A program made the translations under genes and the position numbers. A DNA stretch of 64,000 nt from Phycisphaeraceae bacterium (GTDB lineage Bacteria > Planctomycetota > Phycisphaerae > Phycisphaerales > Phycisphaeraceae): positions 1 to 64,000 of the forward strand of contig JAJDCX010000034.1 of the NCBI GenBank assembly GCA_029260615.1. Reading direction: 5' to 3'. Below the pieces are notes generated by a model. It had not been told where the DNA came from and did no database searches. It saw nothing but the letters and a program-made list of their open reading frames with translations. Positions 42,991 to 51,423 of this stretch are shown piece after piece (the first letter of the stretch is position 1; the number at the start of each line of letters is the position of its first letter).

Positions 42991-45296
42991 TGACCGCCCT
43001 CACCCTCACATCCTCGCAGCCGGCAGCAGAACCCGGATACCGCCCGGCGGTGGACTGGTCGCAGTGGATACTGGCGGACGATGCTGCGGAGCTGTTAGAT
43101 AAGAACGCCGGGACGATCCGACGCAAGTGCAACGCACTGCAAGTCCGTGGGCTGGCGATGCGGTGCCAGCCGCCGGAGGGCGGCAATGCACGCTGGTACA
43201 TCCTGCGCAAGTACGACGCCAAACTCGGCACCGGGCCCCTGGCCCACAGCTACCAGAAATCGAAGCTGTCTGACCTGGAGAAGCACTACACCGACAAGCA
43301 ACGCCGGCACATGCACCAGCGTGCCGCGTGTGTGGCGGCGTTCCGCGAGGCGCAGCAGACCTGGCCCGGCCTGCAGAAAGACTGGATGGCGAAGCTGCTC
43401 GACGGGCTCGTCGGCAGGTACCCGGAACTAAAGATATCGCGCACGCGCCTGGCCGCGTGGGCGAAGGTCTACCGCGACGAGCGCGACGCGGAGAAGCTGA
43501 TCGATCGGCGGGGCGGCGACTTCAAGAGCTGCGGGCACAAGGACGCCTGGCGTTTCTTCTCCGAGCTGTACCTGGACGACCGCGAGCCGGCGTTGCTGGA
43601 CAGCCACCGCCGGGCCCGGATCTTCGCCGAGTCGCGCGGCATTACCTGGTGCAGCGTCGACAGCTGCCGGCGGCAGTTGGATGACCGGATCACCCCCGAG
43701 GCCCAGGTGTTTCACCGCCAGCCCGCGAAGTGGCGGCAGACCCTGCGGCCCACGATCTCACTGGACCCCGAGTCTTACGGTGCCGGCGACTGCTGGGTCG
43801 GTGACCACGCGCAGCTGGACTTTATGTGCCGGTTCGGCAAGTCGCTGGTGCGGCCGTGGGTCACGGCGTGGATGGACTGGCGGACCCGCAAGGTTGTAGG
43901 CCTGGTGCTTAGCACCTCGCCGAACAGTTCGACGATCCTGGCGGCGCTGCACGCGGGCCTGGCTGATCCGAAGAATATGGGCGGGCCACGACTGGTGTGG
44001 ATCGATAACGGGCGCGACTACGACGCATGGATGTTCCACGGGCAGACCAAGCGACAGCGATTCGCCGCACGCGGCAAGCGTGACTGTGCCCGCGTCGAAT
44101 ACGACGAGGCGCAGGCCCAGGGCATCTACCACGCGCTGTCGATCGATGCTCACTTCGCCCGGCCGTTCAACGGCAACGGCAAGAGCCGGATCGAGCGTTG
44201 GTTCGGCACGGTGCATGGCCAATTCGACAAGTCCTACAAGACCTACTGCGGCCGATCCGTCACCGCCAAGCCCGAGGGCCTCAAGGCGGCGTTGAACAAC
44301 CCCGCGTGTGTGCCCGACTACCAACAGGTTTATAAAGACCTGCGTGACTACGTCGCGGCGTACAACGCCCGCACCGTCCACGCGGTCGACGACCTGTTGG
44401 ACCCGGCAACCGCCAAGAAGCTCTCCCCCGACCAGGCGATGGCGAAGTGGCGCACGACACGCCGCGTGCTGGCGGACCCCGACGCGTTGAACCTGCTGAT
44501 GCAGCACTGGGAGAAGCCACCCAATGGCAAACCGCTGCGCGTAGGGGCCAACGGCATCACGATCCGGCCGCTAGGCAAGCCGATGACCTACGGCGGCACC
44601 AACACGGCCCTGTCCGCGTTCAAGGCGCTCAAGGCCAAGGACCGGCCGCCGATGAACGTCAGCTACGACCCGGCGGACCTCAGCCGCGTGCGAGTGTTCG
44701 ATGCGCAGTGGCAGTTCATCACCGAGGCGAAGCTCAACGATTACGGCGGCGGCGAGATCAGCCAGCAGCGGCTCAAGGCGATGCTCAAAGACCAGCGAGA
44801 GTACGCCAAGAGCCTCAAGTTTGTGAAGGACCATGACGAGCTGGCATATCTAAAAGCGTCCGAAGTTCTGGAATTCGCCGAACCCGATCACGATGGACCG
44901 CCGAGCAGCGACCCGACACCACAGCTGGATGTAAAGCTCATTCAAACGCCGGTTGATGGGGCCGCGAAGGACATTCGACAGGACCAGTACAGGCAGGCTG
45001 CGGGCGGAGAATTTGCCGCCACAGGTCAGGCCCCTCCACCCGCCCGTCGCGACGACGATGGCCCGTTTGCGATCCCCGACACGCTGGAGTTCTTGGGCGG
45101 CATGGACCTGTCCACCGGCAACGACGACGACGATGACGTGCCGGCAGACCCGTGGACTATGGGCGGCATCGATCAAGCAGAAGATGATGACGACGGCGAC
45201 GACCCGTTAGTGGCGTTGGGCGTTCATGACGAAACAGACCACGACGATGACCCGGCCTACCCGAGCGGCTTCTTTGGCGACGGGGGGGCTGGCTGA
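42990..45296 (+). CDS. Mu-type DDE transposase (MuA-like)
   Basis: 768 residues. The N-terminal part (about 15-240) holds the DNA-binding helix-turn-helix domains (ELLDKNAGTIRRKCNALQVRG). The catalytic core shows Asp272 in WVGDHAQLD, Asp339 in LVWIDNGRDYD and Glu402 in GKSRIERWFGT. This is very close to the D269-D336-E392 triad of MuA. A Mu-C-like barrel follows, with VSYDPADLSRVRVFD. The last 150 residues are an acidic extension rich in Asp (NDDDDDVPADPW), possibly replacing the MuB/ClpX contact region. It cuts and joins phage ends for integration and replicative transposition. Stop and start of the MuB gene overlap. Confidence 0.93.
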   Translation: MTALTLTSSQPAAEPGYRPAVDWSQWILADDAAELLDKNAGTIRRKCNALQVRGLAMRCQPPEGGNARWYILRKYDAKLGTGPLAHSYQKSKLSDLEKHYTDKQRRHMHQRAACVAAFREAQQTWPGLQKDWMAKLLDGLVGRYPELKISRTRLAAWAKVYRDERDAEKLIDRRGGDFKSCGHKDAWRFFSELYLDDREPALLDSHRRARIFAESRGITWCSVDSCRRQLDDRITPEAQVFHRQPAKWRQTLRPTISLDPESYGAGDCWVGDHAQLDFMCRFGKSLVRPWVTAWMDWRTRKVVGLVLSTSPNSSTILAALHAGLADPKNMGGPRLVWIDNGRDYDAWMFHGQTKRQRFAARGKRDCARVEYDEAQAQGIYHALSIDAHFARPFNGNGKSRIERWFGTVHGQFDKSYKTYCGRSVTAKPEGLKAALNNPACVPDYQQVYKDLRDYVAAYNARTVHAVDDLLDPATAKKLSPDQAMAKWRTTRRVLADPDALNLLMQHWEKPPNGKPLRVGANGITIRPLGKPMTYGGTNTALSAFKALKAKDRPPMNVSYDPADLSRVRVFDAQWQFITEAKLNDYGGGEISQQRLKAMLKDQREYAKSLKFVKDHDELAYLKASEVLEFAEPDHDGPPSSDPTPQLDVKLIQTPVDGAAKDIRQDQYRQAAGGEFAATGQAPPPARRDDDGPFAIPDTLEFLGGMDLSTGNDDDDDVPADPWTMGGIDQAEDDDDGDDPLVALGVHDETDHDDDPAYPSGFFGDGGAG

Positions 45297-46414
45297 TGGA
45301 TGGCAAAGGCACAAGAGACTTCTTTAACAGCTTCGATGCGGACGCACGCCGTCTGCGAACAGCAAGGATGCTACCCATGCAAGGCAAGCTCAAGGACGAG
45401 CACCACGCCGAGGTGCGACAGACATTTGTAGATTACATCAAGATCAACAATATCTCCATGAAATCCGCCGCCGGTCAGATCGGCCGCACGGAGAGCGTGG
45501 TGTCCCAGTGGCTCGGCGGCAAGTACCGGGGCGACAATGACAAAACCACCAGGTTTATCAACGATTGGCTCGAGCGTGATGCCCGCATACGCGCCACCGA
45601 GAGCGCGGGCACCTACGTCAAGTCCTGGGTGGCCGAGGCGATGAAGAAAACGATCGACGCGACCTGCGAGATGCAGCGGATGCTGGCGTTGGTCTCGTCG
45701 TCGGGCAGCGGCAAGACGATGGTGATCCGTGCCTGCGCCGAGCAGAGGCAGGGCTTCTATGTTTATGTGGACGAAAATTTCACAGTCAACGAGTTCCTCC
45801 ACGCCGTCTATATGGCCGTGATCGGTGTGCCCAAAAAAGCCAACAACGCCGCGATGAAGCGGAACCTGGTCGCACGCCTGCGCGGCACGCGGCGTCCGCT
45901 CTTTATCGACGAGGCACACACGCTATCGCGGCATTGTTTTGCGATCATCCGATCGCTACACGACCAGGCGGGCATCCCGATCATTATGACGGGCACCGAA
46001 AAGATCATCGAGAAGATCGACGACCGGGCCAACGGCAACGGGCAGTTCTTCCGGCGGTGCCGGACGTTTGATGTACGCGACCACATCACCAACGTCGAGA
46101 ACCCCGGGTCGCCGAAGGTCGGGCGCACGCTCTACACGATCGAGGAGGTGCGGCAGTTCCTGGCCGTCCGACCCGTCAGGTTCGACGCGGGCGCGGTTGA
46201 GTTGATCTACGGCATCGCCTGCCTGCCCGGTTGGGGCTGCCTTGGTACGGTCCATGAGCTGGTTGATTGGTGCCGCCGCAAGTACCCCAAGCAAACCGTA
46301 ACGCGTAAGCAGGTGATCGGCGTGCTCTCTTTATTCTTCGGTAGCAACAGCCGGCACCTGGTCAAACTCTCCAAACGACACGTCGAGGTCCACCCCATCG
46401 CCAAGACCGCCTAA
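45296..46414 (+). CDS. MuB-like AAA+ target-selection ATPase
   Basis: 372 residues; a later ATG at 45377 (MQGKLKDEH) could be the start. A helix-turn-helix (MKSAAGQIGRTESVVSQWLGG, 55-75) precedes the ATPase domain with Walker A SSSGSGKT (134-141), Walker B LFIDEAHTL (202-210) and sensor-like IIMTGTE. MuB proteins bind target DNA and recruit or activate the transposase. It is coupled to the MuA gene (shared base). One spacer-repeat copy follows at 46431. Confidence 0.92.
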   Translation: MDGKGTRDFFNSFDADARRLRTARMLPMQGKLKDEHHAEVRQTFVDYIKINNISMKSAAGQIGRTESVVSQWLGGKYRGDNDKTTRFINDWLERDARIRATESAGTYVKSWVAEAMKKTIDATCEMQRMLALVSSSGSGKTMVIRACAEQRQGFYVYVDENFTVNEFLHAVYMAVIGVPKKANNAAMKRNLVARLRGTRRPLFIDEAHTLSRHCFAIIRSLHDQAGIPIIMTGTEKIIEKIDDRANGNGQFFRRCRTFDVRDHITNVENPGSPKVGRTLYTIEEVRQFLAVRPVRFDAGAVELIYGIACLPGWGCLGTVHELVDWCRRKYPKQTVTRKQVIGVLSLFFGSNSRHLVKLSKRHVEVHPIAKTA

Positions 46415-46481
46415 CCCACCCCGGCCCTGGGCCCGCCGCCGAGGCGCACGCAACAAACACTCACGCACGGACGCGAACACA

Positions 46482-46982
46482 ATGGCCTGGACCAACGCAC
46501 AAAAATCACTCTTCGCCCAGGCATGCAAGACGATCGGTTACGGCCAGGAGCAGCGGCACATGGTGTTGTCGAGCTTCCGCAACGCGACCAGTGCCAGTAC
46601 CGACCACCCGACCAGCACGAGTAAGCGATTGAACAACGCCGACTTCGAGCACGCGATGGCGATCGTGGAGAACGCCAGCGGCGGGCATATCAAGGTGAAG
46701 TGGACCGTGTCCGGCAAGTTGCGATTTGGCGCGTTGCATTTCGCACGCAAGGCCGACGACGACCTGGCGAGGATGCGCCGCTTGGCCGGTGCGATCGTGG
46801 CCCAGCTCGAGGCGTCCGGCAACCTCGAACCCAACGGCGTGGGCCTGGCCGGGTGGATTGAAAAACGAATAACCCGGGGCCGCACCAACCGGATCGACCA
46901 GCTTACTTACAAAGAGATGCATGCCCTAATTAACAGTCTCCGGTCTTACTCAAACGACCACGGCGTGAAGCTGGATAAATAA
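46482..46982 (+). CDS. Mu Gp16-like protein (DUF1018)
   Basis: 166 residues. The C-terminal half has the helical ending seen in DUF1018 proteins, WIEKRITRGRTNRIDQLTYKEMHALINSLRSYSND. The N-terminal part begins WTNAQKSLFAQACKTIG, close to the usual L..IHIAKK.LGL start. The order transposase, MuB, Gp16-like is the same as in Mu-like prophages. The role is not established. Confidence 0.75.
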   Translation: MAWTNAQKSLFAQACKTIGYGQEQRHMVLSSFRNATSASTDHPTSTSKRLNNADFEHAMAIVENASGGHIKVKWTVSGKLRFGALHFARKADDDLARMRRLAGAIVAQLEASGNLEPNGVGLAGWIEKRITRGRTNRIDQLTYKEMHALINSLRSYSNDHGVKLDK

Positions 46983-46994
46983 AGGATACAGACC

Positions 46995-48200
46995 ATGTCA
47001 ATCACATCAGGACGCCTAACCTTCTGCCGCTTCGCCGTGACCGGCGACGCCCCAACTACCGTCGATGACACGGCGTTATCGATTCTCAAAGAGTACGCCT
47101 TTTTGGAAACCCAGATCGGCGCACCCGACGAGGTCGAGGCCGGGTTTGTCACCGGCGAACACCTCCTGGATACCCGGTTCTCCTACGAGAAAAACGGCTA
47201 CGGCGACGCGATGTTGTTCGCCGTGCGGATAGATACGCACAAGGTGCCGCCGGACCTCAAGCAGGCCTACCGCAAGATCAACGAGCAGGCGGCGGCGGGC
47301 GGGAACCCCTCGGGCTTCGCAAGCAAGGCGGATAAGCGAGATGCCCACGAAGCGGCGGAACGCACACTCCGCGACGAGCTGGCCGCCGGTAAATTCCGTC
47401 GATCGAAGATGGTCCAGGTGCTATGGGATCTGCAGGCTAAGGAAATCTACTGCGCGACGACGAGCTACGCTGTGTTGGAGCAGGTGGCGAAGCTGTTTAA
47501 GTCGGCGTTCGCGGTGAATCTTGATTACCAAAGTGCCGGCACCTCTGCGGGGCGCATTCTTCGGGGCCAGGGCAGGGGGAGAGATTACGAAGACCTCAAG
47601 CCCGCCCCGTTTACATCGCCGCCCGCAGGTGCCACCCAGGACCACGAGGACGCCGATGGCGCACGCGACATGAAGACCCCGCTGGTTCCCTGGGTGACGA
47701 AGTCGGTGGACCTGAAAGACTTCCTGGGCAACGAGTTTTTGATCTGGATCTGGTGGATATGCGAAACGAATGATGGCGCGGTGGAAGGGGTCGATGAGGA
47801 TATCTTCATCGCGATCGATAAGGCCCTGGATATGGATTGTGCCTGGGACGTTGATGGCAAACAGACCCTCCGGGGTGGAGCCCCGACGAAGATGGCCGAG
47901 GCGGGCGATGCGCTACGCCTGGGCAAGTGGCCGCGTAAGGCCGGACTGATCCTTTCCGACGGCCTGCATCAGTGGGAGATGACGCTCCAGGGTGACCAAT
48001 GGCAGGTAGCGGCGGCGTTGCTGCCTCCATATGAAGACGCCGCCGGGCCGCGAGAGTTGATCGAGCATCGGATCGATATGACGCGGAGGTTGGTCGTCGC
48101 GATCGACATCTTGTACGGCTGGTTTTTAACGTCACGCGTCGTGGCGAATTGGCCGGCCACGCGGTTGGATATTACGCGGTGGATCAATAAACGGAAATAG
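46995..48200 (+). CDS. RdgC-like DNA-binding protein
   Basis: 401 residues. The start SITSGRLTFCRFAVTGDAP, the following GFVTGEHLLDTRFSYEKNGYGDAMLFAVRIDTHKVPPDLKQAY and FRRSKMVQVLWDLQAKEIYCATTS fit the RdgC family, whose members form rings on DNA and modulate RecA. Phage copies of this family are known in Mu-like elements. The middle (about 190-230) is a poorly conserved linker. It probably protects or organises phage DNA during transposition. Confidence 0.7.
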   Translation: MSITSGRLTFCRFAVTGDAPTTVDDTALSILKEYAFLETQIGAPDEVEAGFVTGEHLLDTRFSYEKNGYGDAMLFAVRIDTHKVPPDLKQAYRKINEQAAAGGNPSGFASKADKRDAHEAAERTLRDELAAGKFRRSKMVQVLWDLQAKEIYCATTSYAVLEQVAKLFKSAFAVNLDYQSAGTSAGRILRGQGRGRDYEDLKPAPFTSPPAGATQDHEDADGARDMKTPLVPWVTKSVDLKDFLGNEFLIWIWWICETNDGAVEGVDEDIFIAIDKALDMDCAWDVDGKQTLRGGAPTKMAEAGDALRLGKWPRKAGLILSDGLHQWEMTLQGDQWQVAAALLPPYEDAAGPRELIEHRIDMTRRLVVAIDILYGWFLTSRVVANWPATRLDITRWINKRK

Positions 48201-48208
48201 CGGGCCCC

Positions 48209-48406
48209 ATGCTCTGGATCAAGTTAAAACCCGAAGAGTCGATCGACGTCCAGGACGTTGAGGGCAACCACCTGGGCGTGGTAACTGCGGAGCAACGCGG
48301 CGGCAGCGTGCGGATCAGTTTCGACGGTCTCAAGCAACTGGTGTTTAAACGCCGGGCTGAAACAAGAGCGAATCGGGTGTGTGAGGAAGGGATCGGCGGG
48401 CGATGA
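48209..48406 (+). CDS. CsrA-like RNA-binding protein (phage-encoded)
   Basis: 65 residues. MLWIKLKPEESIDVQD, then GVVTAEQRGGSVRISFDGLKQLVFKRRAE aligns by eye with CsrA, where a Leu-4 region, GxxVRI and an Arg in the HREE position are the RNA-contact and core residues. Here KRRAE stands in place of HREE. CsrA proteins bind GGA motifs in mRNA leaders. A prophage copy could redirect host translation. The family call is tentative because the gene is short. Confidence 0.55.
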   Translation: MLWIKLKPEESIDVQDVEGNHLGVVTAEQRGGSVRISFDGLKQLVFKRRAETRANRVCEEGIGGR

Positions 48407-48537
48407 AAAAACACGCGTCACCCCGGCTGCTCGCAAGAGCAACGACGGAGCCCGGACGGGCCGAACAAGGTGGCCGGCGATCCCTTTCCCGCACACTCGG
48501 TGTTGCTGAAGTGAAACCTCCAAAGCTGAACGACTGA
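48403..48537 (+). CDS. Very small basic protein, uncertain
   Basis: 44 residues starting MKKHASPRLLARATTEPG, overlapping the preceding stop in ATGA fashion. It could be a real coupled gene or chance. Its 3' end includes the spacer word CCTCCAAAGCTGA that also occurs before other genes here. Confidence 0.3.
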   Translation: MKKHASPRLLARATTEPGRAEQGGRRSLSRTLGVAEVKPPKLND

Positions 48538-48551
48538 TAGGAACGAATCGC

Positions 48552-48968
48552 ATGTCCAGAGCGTATGCAGAAAACACCCGTGTCCCCGAGTCTAAAAGCC
48601 GATCCGAGATCGAGGACATGCTCCGCAGGCACGGCTGCGACCGTATCGGAATCGTCACGGAGGCTACCGGGGTGTGGTTTGCGTTCACCAACGAGGGCCG
48701 CAGCTACCGGATGGGGATCGAGTTGCCGATTGAGGGCTCCCCCAAGGACGCCCAGGCTCGTCGGCAGAAGCTCCGCGTCTTGGGCCTCTACATCAAGGCA
48801 CGACTCCACGCCGTCCGCGACGGGATCAAGAATTTCGAGCAGGAGTTTATGCCCGAGGTCGTGATGCAGGGGGGGCAAACGATGCTTGAGTGCTACGTCC
48901 AACAGCTACCGGAGCTTCAAGGCCGGATGCCCAGCCAACTGATGCTCCCGCCACCACCAACGCGCTGA
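48552..48968 (+). CDS. Phage early protein of a widespread unknown family
   Basis: 138 residues. RRQKLRVLGLYIKARLHAVRDGIKNFEQEFMPEVVM is a characteristic helical block of short phage proteins that begin with a beta part dealing with FTNEGRSYRMGIELP. The function of the family is not known to me. Confidence 0.6.
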   Translation: MSRAYAENTRVPESKSRSEIEDMLRRHGCDRIGIVTEATGVWFAFTNEGRSYRMGIELPIEGSPKDAQARRQKLRVLGLYIKARLHAVRDGIKNFEQEFMPEVVMQGGQTMLECYVQQLPELQGRMPSQLMLPPPPTR

Positions 48969-49003
48969 CACGCACGCCCGGGGAAACTGACAGAGAGGAC
49001 ACC

Positions 49004-49198
49004 ATGAAAAAATCAGAACTCATTGCCAAGCTAAACGAGATCGAGGGCGACCCGGATGTGATGCTCTCAATTGATCCAGAAGGCAACGGATTTAGCTCCG
49101 CCGCAGAGGTTGAATTGTCGGGCAGCGTGGATGGCGAGCCGTGCCACCCTGACGACGCAGACCCTGCCGCCGAAAAGATAATTGTTATCTGGCCGTGA
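49004..49198 (+). CDS. Small acidic phage protein
   Basis: 64 residues, strongly acidic (IEGDPDVMLSIDPEGNG), with a good AGAGAGGA site before it. The pattern KSELIAKLNEIEGDPDV..S is frequent in short phage proteins. The function is unknown. Confidence 0.55.
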   Translation: MKKSELIAKLNEIEGDPDVMLSIDPEGNGFSSAAEVELSGSVDGEPCHPDDADPAAEKIIVIWP

Positions 49199-49269
49199 CG
49201 AGGGACGCACGCAGCCTCCAAAGCTGATCGACAGTAAACACGCCCTAACAGGGCAGAAACGAGACCCAC

Positions 49270-49437
49270 ATGGAACTGATGCCAGAGACAGAAAAGATGA
49301 TGAGCGACATCAAAGACGCAGGCACGGACCTGAAAGATGCCTATGTATACAACCGGGTCGCTGGGATCATCGAACGTCTTAATTCCCAACTAAAAGCCGC
49401 AAAGATGACGTTGGCGGGCACGATGCCGGCCGAGTGA
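49270..49437 (+). CDS. Small helical phage protein
   Basis: 55 residues beginning MELMPETEKMMSDIKDAG; nearly all helix. No strong ribosome site. A spacer copy of CCTCCAAAGCTGA lies 50 bases upstream. The function is unknown. Confidence 0.4.
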   Translation: MELMPETEKMMSDIKDAGTDLKDAYVYNRVAGIIERLNSQLKAAKMTLAGTMPAE

Positions 49438-49480
49438 CGCTCGCAGCTTTCAAGGCTGACGTTCAAAGGAAGGATATGTA

Positions 49481-49804
49481 GTGACGGTTGATACACCGGA
49501 AAACCTAGCAACATCGCTCTTGCCCATGCTTTACAAGACGGCTGTGAAGGCGGGCACGCTGGCCTTTGGGCACCTCGTTAACCTTGAGCACGAAGAAGCC
49601 AAGGAGTGCATGGGCATGTATTTAGATTGTTGCTGGTGGATGGTGAGGATTGGCGCGGCCGCGAGTTTTGAGGACGCAGAGATGGTATTGGCCGCGAAGT
49701 TCCCCGACGGATTCCATGATTTTGTTCACCGAGAATTATCCGATGACCCGGCTGATAGAGAATATCGAATAGGCAGGGCCAAGGGCACTGTTTCGAACGC
49801 TTAA
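49481..49804 (+). CDS. Phage protein of unknown function
   Basis: 107 residues from a GTG start preceded by AAGGAAGG. Helical, with a CMGMYLDCCWWMV segment of three Cys and aromatic residues. No family recognised. Confidence 0.5.
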   Translation: MTVDTPENLATSLLPMLYKTAVKAGTLAFGHLVNLEHEEAKECMGMYLDCCWWMVRIGAAASFEDAEMVLAAKFPDGFHDFVHRELSDDPADREYRIGRAKGTVSNA

Positions 49805-49880
49805 CTCGCAGCTTACCGAACTGCACGACACACACGCGACCGAAGGACCGGCCGCAGAACCACGGGAAGGAACCCGACGC

Positions 49881-50651
49881 ATGGCCCGATGGGCAAAGCA
49901 ACTCGACGAACTGATCGCCGGCAAACGCCGGCACTTGCTCATCCAGGGCGACTGCCTGGACGCTGGACGCCACATGCCCGACGGCTTCGTGGATAGCTGC
50001 GTGACCGACGTGCCCTACGGGATGTCGTACCAGGGCAAGAATAATAAACACGCACCGATCGCCAACGACAAACGCCCGTTTATCTGGTTCCTGAATGACG
50101 CATACCGGATGCTTAAAGACCCGGGTGCCCTGGCGAGCTTCTGCCAGTGGAAGGGCCAACAGGACTTTCAGACCGCGATCCGTCTGGCCGGGTTCGATGT
50201 GCGATCGCACGTCATCTGGGACCGGCTCAACGGCGGCATGGGCGCGACCCACTGCACCTTCGCACCACGCCACGACATCGTGTGGTTCGCCACCAAGGGG
50301 CGGTTCCGCTTCCCCAACGGCCGCCCCGACTCGGTCCTGCCCCACGCCAATGTTCCGACCCAGCGCCGCGTACACAGCACGCAGAAGCCGCACAGCCTGA
50401 TGGCCCAGCTGGTCACGAAGGTCACGCCCAAAGGCGGCATCGTGTGGGACCCCTGCATGGGTTCGGGCAGCACCGGCGAAGCCGCGATCGCGGCGGGCTA
50501 CCGTTTCATCGGAGCCGAACTGGACCCCGGCAACTTCGCCGCCGCCAAGCGGCGGATCGAGGCCGCGCTTAAAGGCGGTGCCTGTGGCGACGTCAAGGCG
50601 AAGCGTTGCTCCCCGGTCTTCTTCACCCCATGCCGGAGGGCCGTCGCATGA
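49881..50651 (+). CDS. DNA methyltransferase (N4/N6 type), phage-encoded
   Basis: 256 residues. Motif IV reads DVPYG (43-47) in place of the usual DPPY/SPPY, and the SAM-binding motif I is WDPCMGSGSTG (189-199) near the C terminus, giving the beta-class order. HSTQKPHSLMAQLV before motif I is the conserved QKP.ELL region. It probably modifies adenine N6 or cytosine N4 in phage DNA, guarding against host restriction. No partner endonuclease is present. The DVPY variant should be checked. Confidence 0.85.
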   Translation: MARWAKQLDELIAGKRRHLLIQGDCLDAGRHMPDGFVDSCVTDVPYGMSYQGKNNKHAPIANDKRPFIWFLNDAYRMLKDPGALASFCQWKGQQDFQTAIRLAGFDVRSHVIWDRLNGGMGATHCTFAPRHDIVWFATKGRFRFPNGRPDSVLPHANVPTQRRVHSTQKPHSLMAQLVTKVTPKGGIVWDPCMGSGSTGEAAIAAGYRFIGAELDPGNFAAAKRRIEAALKGGACGDVKAKRCSPVFFTPCRRAVA

Positions 50652-50923
50652 CCGAAGAGCAGGCCATCCCGATCGAGACCCACCGCCTCGGTGACGCCGA
50701 CGCCCAGGGCGTGCAACGCCAGGCGGGCTGCATCGTGTCCGAGATCACAGGCAAGCCGCCGGCGATCCAGCCGGTGGTGGTCTGTGAGTTTATCGAAGCC
50801 TGCCGCGTCGCCTCTGACCTGGCCAGGCGTCACCCCGGCCACACCTTCGCCGTCTTCAAGCCCGCCGTGACCTACAGCCTTGAGGCCGTGGCACCACCGC
50901 CGGTTGTGGAGGAGTCAGCATGA
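50648..50923 (+). CDS. Small phage protein, unknown
   Basis: 91 residues from MTEEQAIPIETHRLGDAD, overlapping the methyltransferase stop. The segment VVCEFIEACRVASDLARRHPGHTFAVFKP looks like a small alpha/beta domain. No family recognised. Confidence 0.5.
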   Translation: MTEEQAIPIETHRLGDADAQGVQRQAGCIVSEITGKPPAIQPVVVCEFIEACRVASDLARRHPGHTFAVFKPAVTYSLEAVAPPPVVEESA

Positions 50924-51348
50924 CCCGATCCCCAGACGAATCTACGCGCGAGGACCTTATGGTCCTGATCCTGGGTGCCTTGGCGAAACGGCGTGATGCC
51001 AGGCGGACGGGCGACCGGCCCAGGCGGATCAGCGCCCTGGTCCTGGCCCGCGCGTTCGGCATCCGACCGCACGCCAGGACCGAGGACAGCCGCAAGCGTG
51101 GGGTGCGCACAATCATCAACGCACTGCGCGAAGACGACCACCCCGTGTGCGCGAATGACAAGGGGTACTGGCTGGCCACGGAGCCCAGCGACTGGATCGA
51201 GTACAACACCTGGCGACAACGTCAGGGCCTGGCCCACCTCGCCGCCGTGTCCCGATCTAAGCGATCCCCCGAGGCCGCCCAGGCGACAGGCCAGATGTCG
51301 ATGTTCGGTACCGGCGAGCCGTCCGATAACTTGGCGATGGCTCACTGA
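50920..51348 (+). CDS. Winged-helix-like phage protein at the right end
   Basis: 142 residues. PRRISALVLARAFGIRPHARTEDSRKRGVRTIINALREDDHPVCANDKGYWLA matches the recognition helix and wing of small winged-helix proteins (LI.ALR...PI....KGYWLA is typical). The tail has GQMSMF, like a sliding-clamp-binding motif QxxMxxF. A decayed inverted copy of its 3' end lies at 56783-57013. It is the last gene before the phage right end. Confidence 0.6.
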   Translation: MTRSPDESTREDLMVLILGALAKRRDARRTGDRPRRISALVLARAFGIRPHARTEDSRKRGVRTIINALREDDHPVCANDKGYWLATEPSDWIEYNTWRQRQGLAHLAAVSRSKRSPEAAQATGQMSMFGTGEPSDNLAMAH

Positions 51349-51423
51349 ACACGCGCGCGGCAGGCGCGCAGCGCGCAGGGATCGTCGGTGTGAAGACGCG
51401 ATGACCGCCCGTCGAAGCCGTTT

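Noticed and set aside
39687-51348. Retron, diversity-generating or CRISPR-linked transposon functions
   Set aside because: No reverse transcriptase, Cas or TniQ/TnsC-type proteins were found; the ATPase next to the transposase fits MuB.
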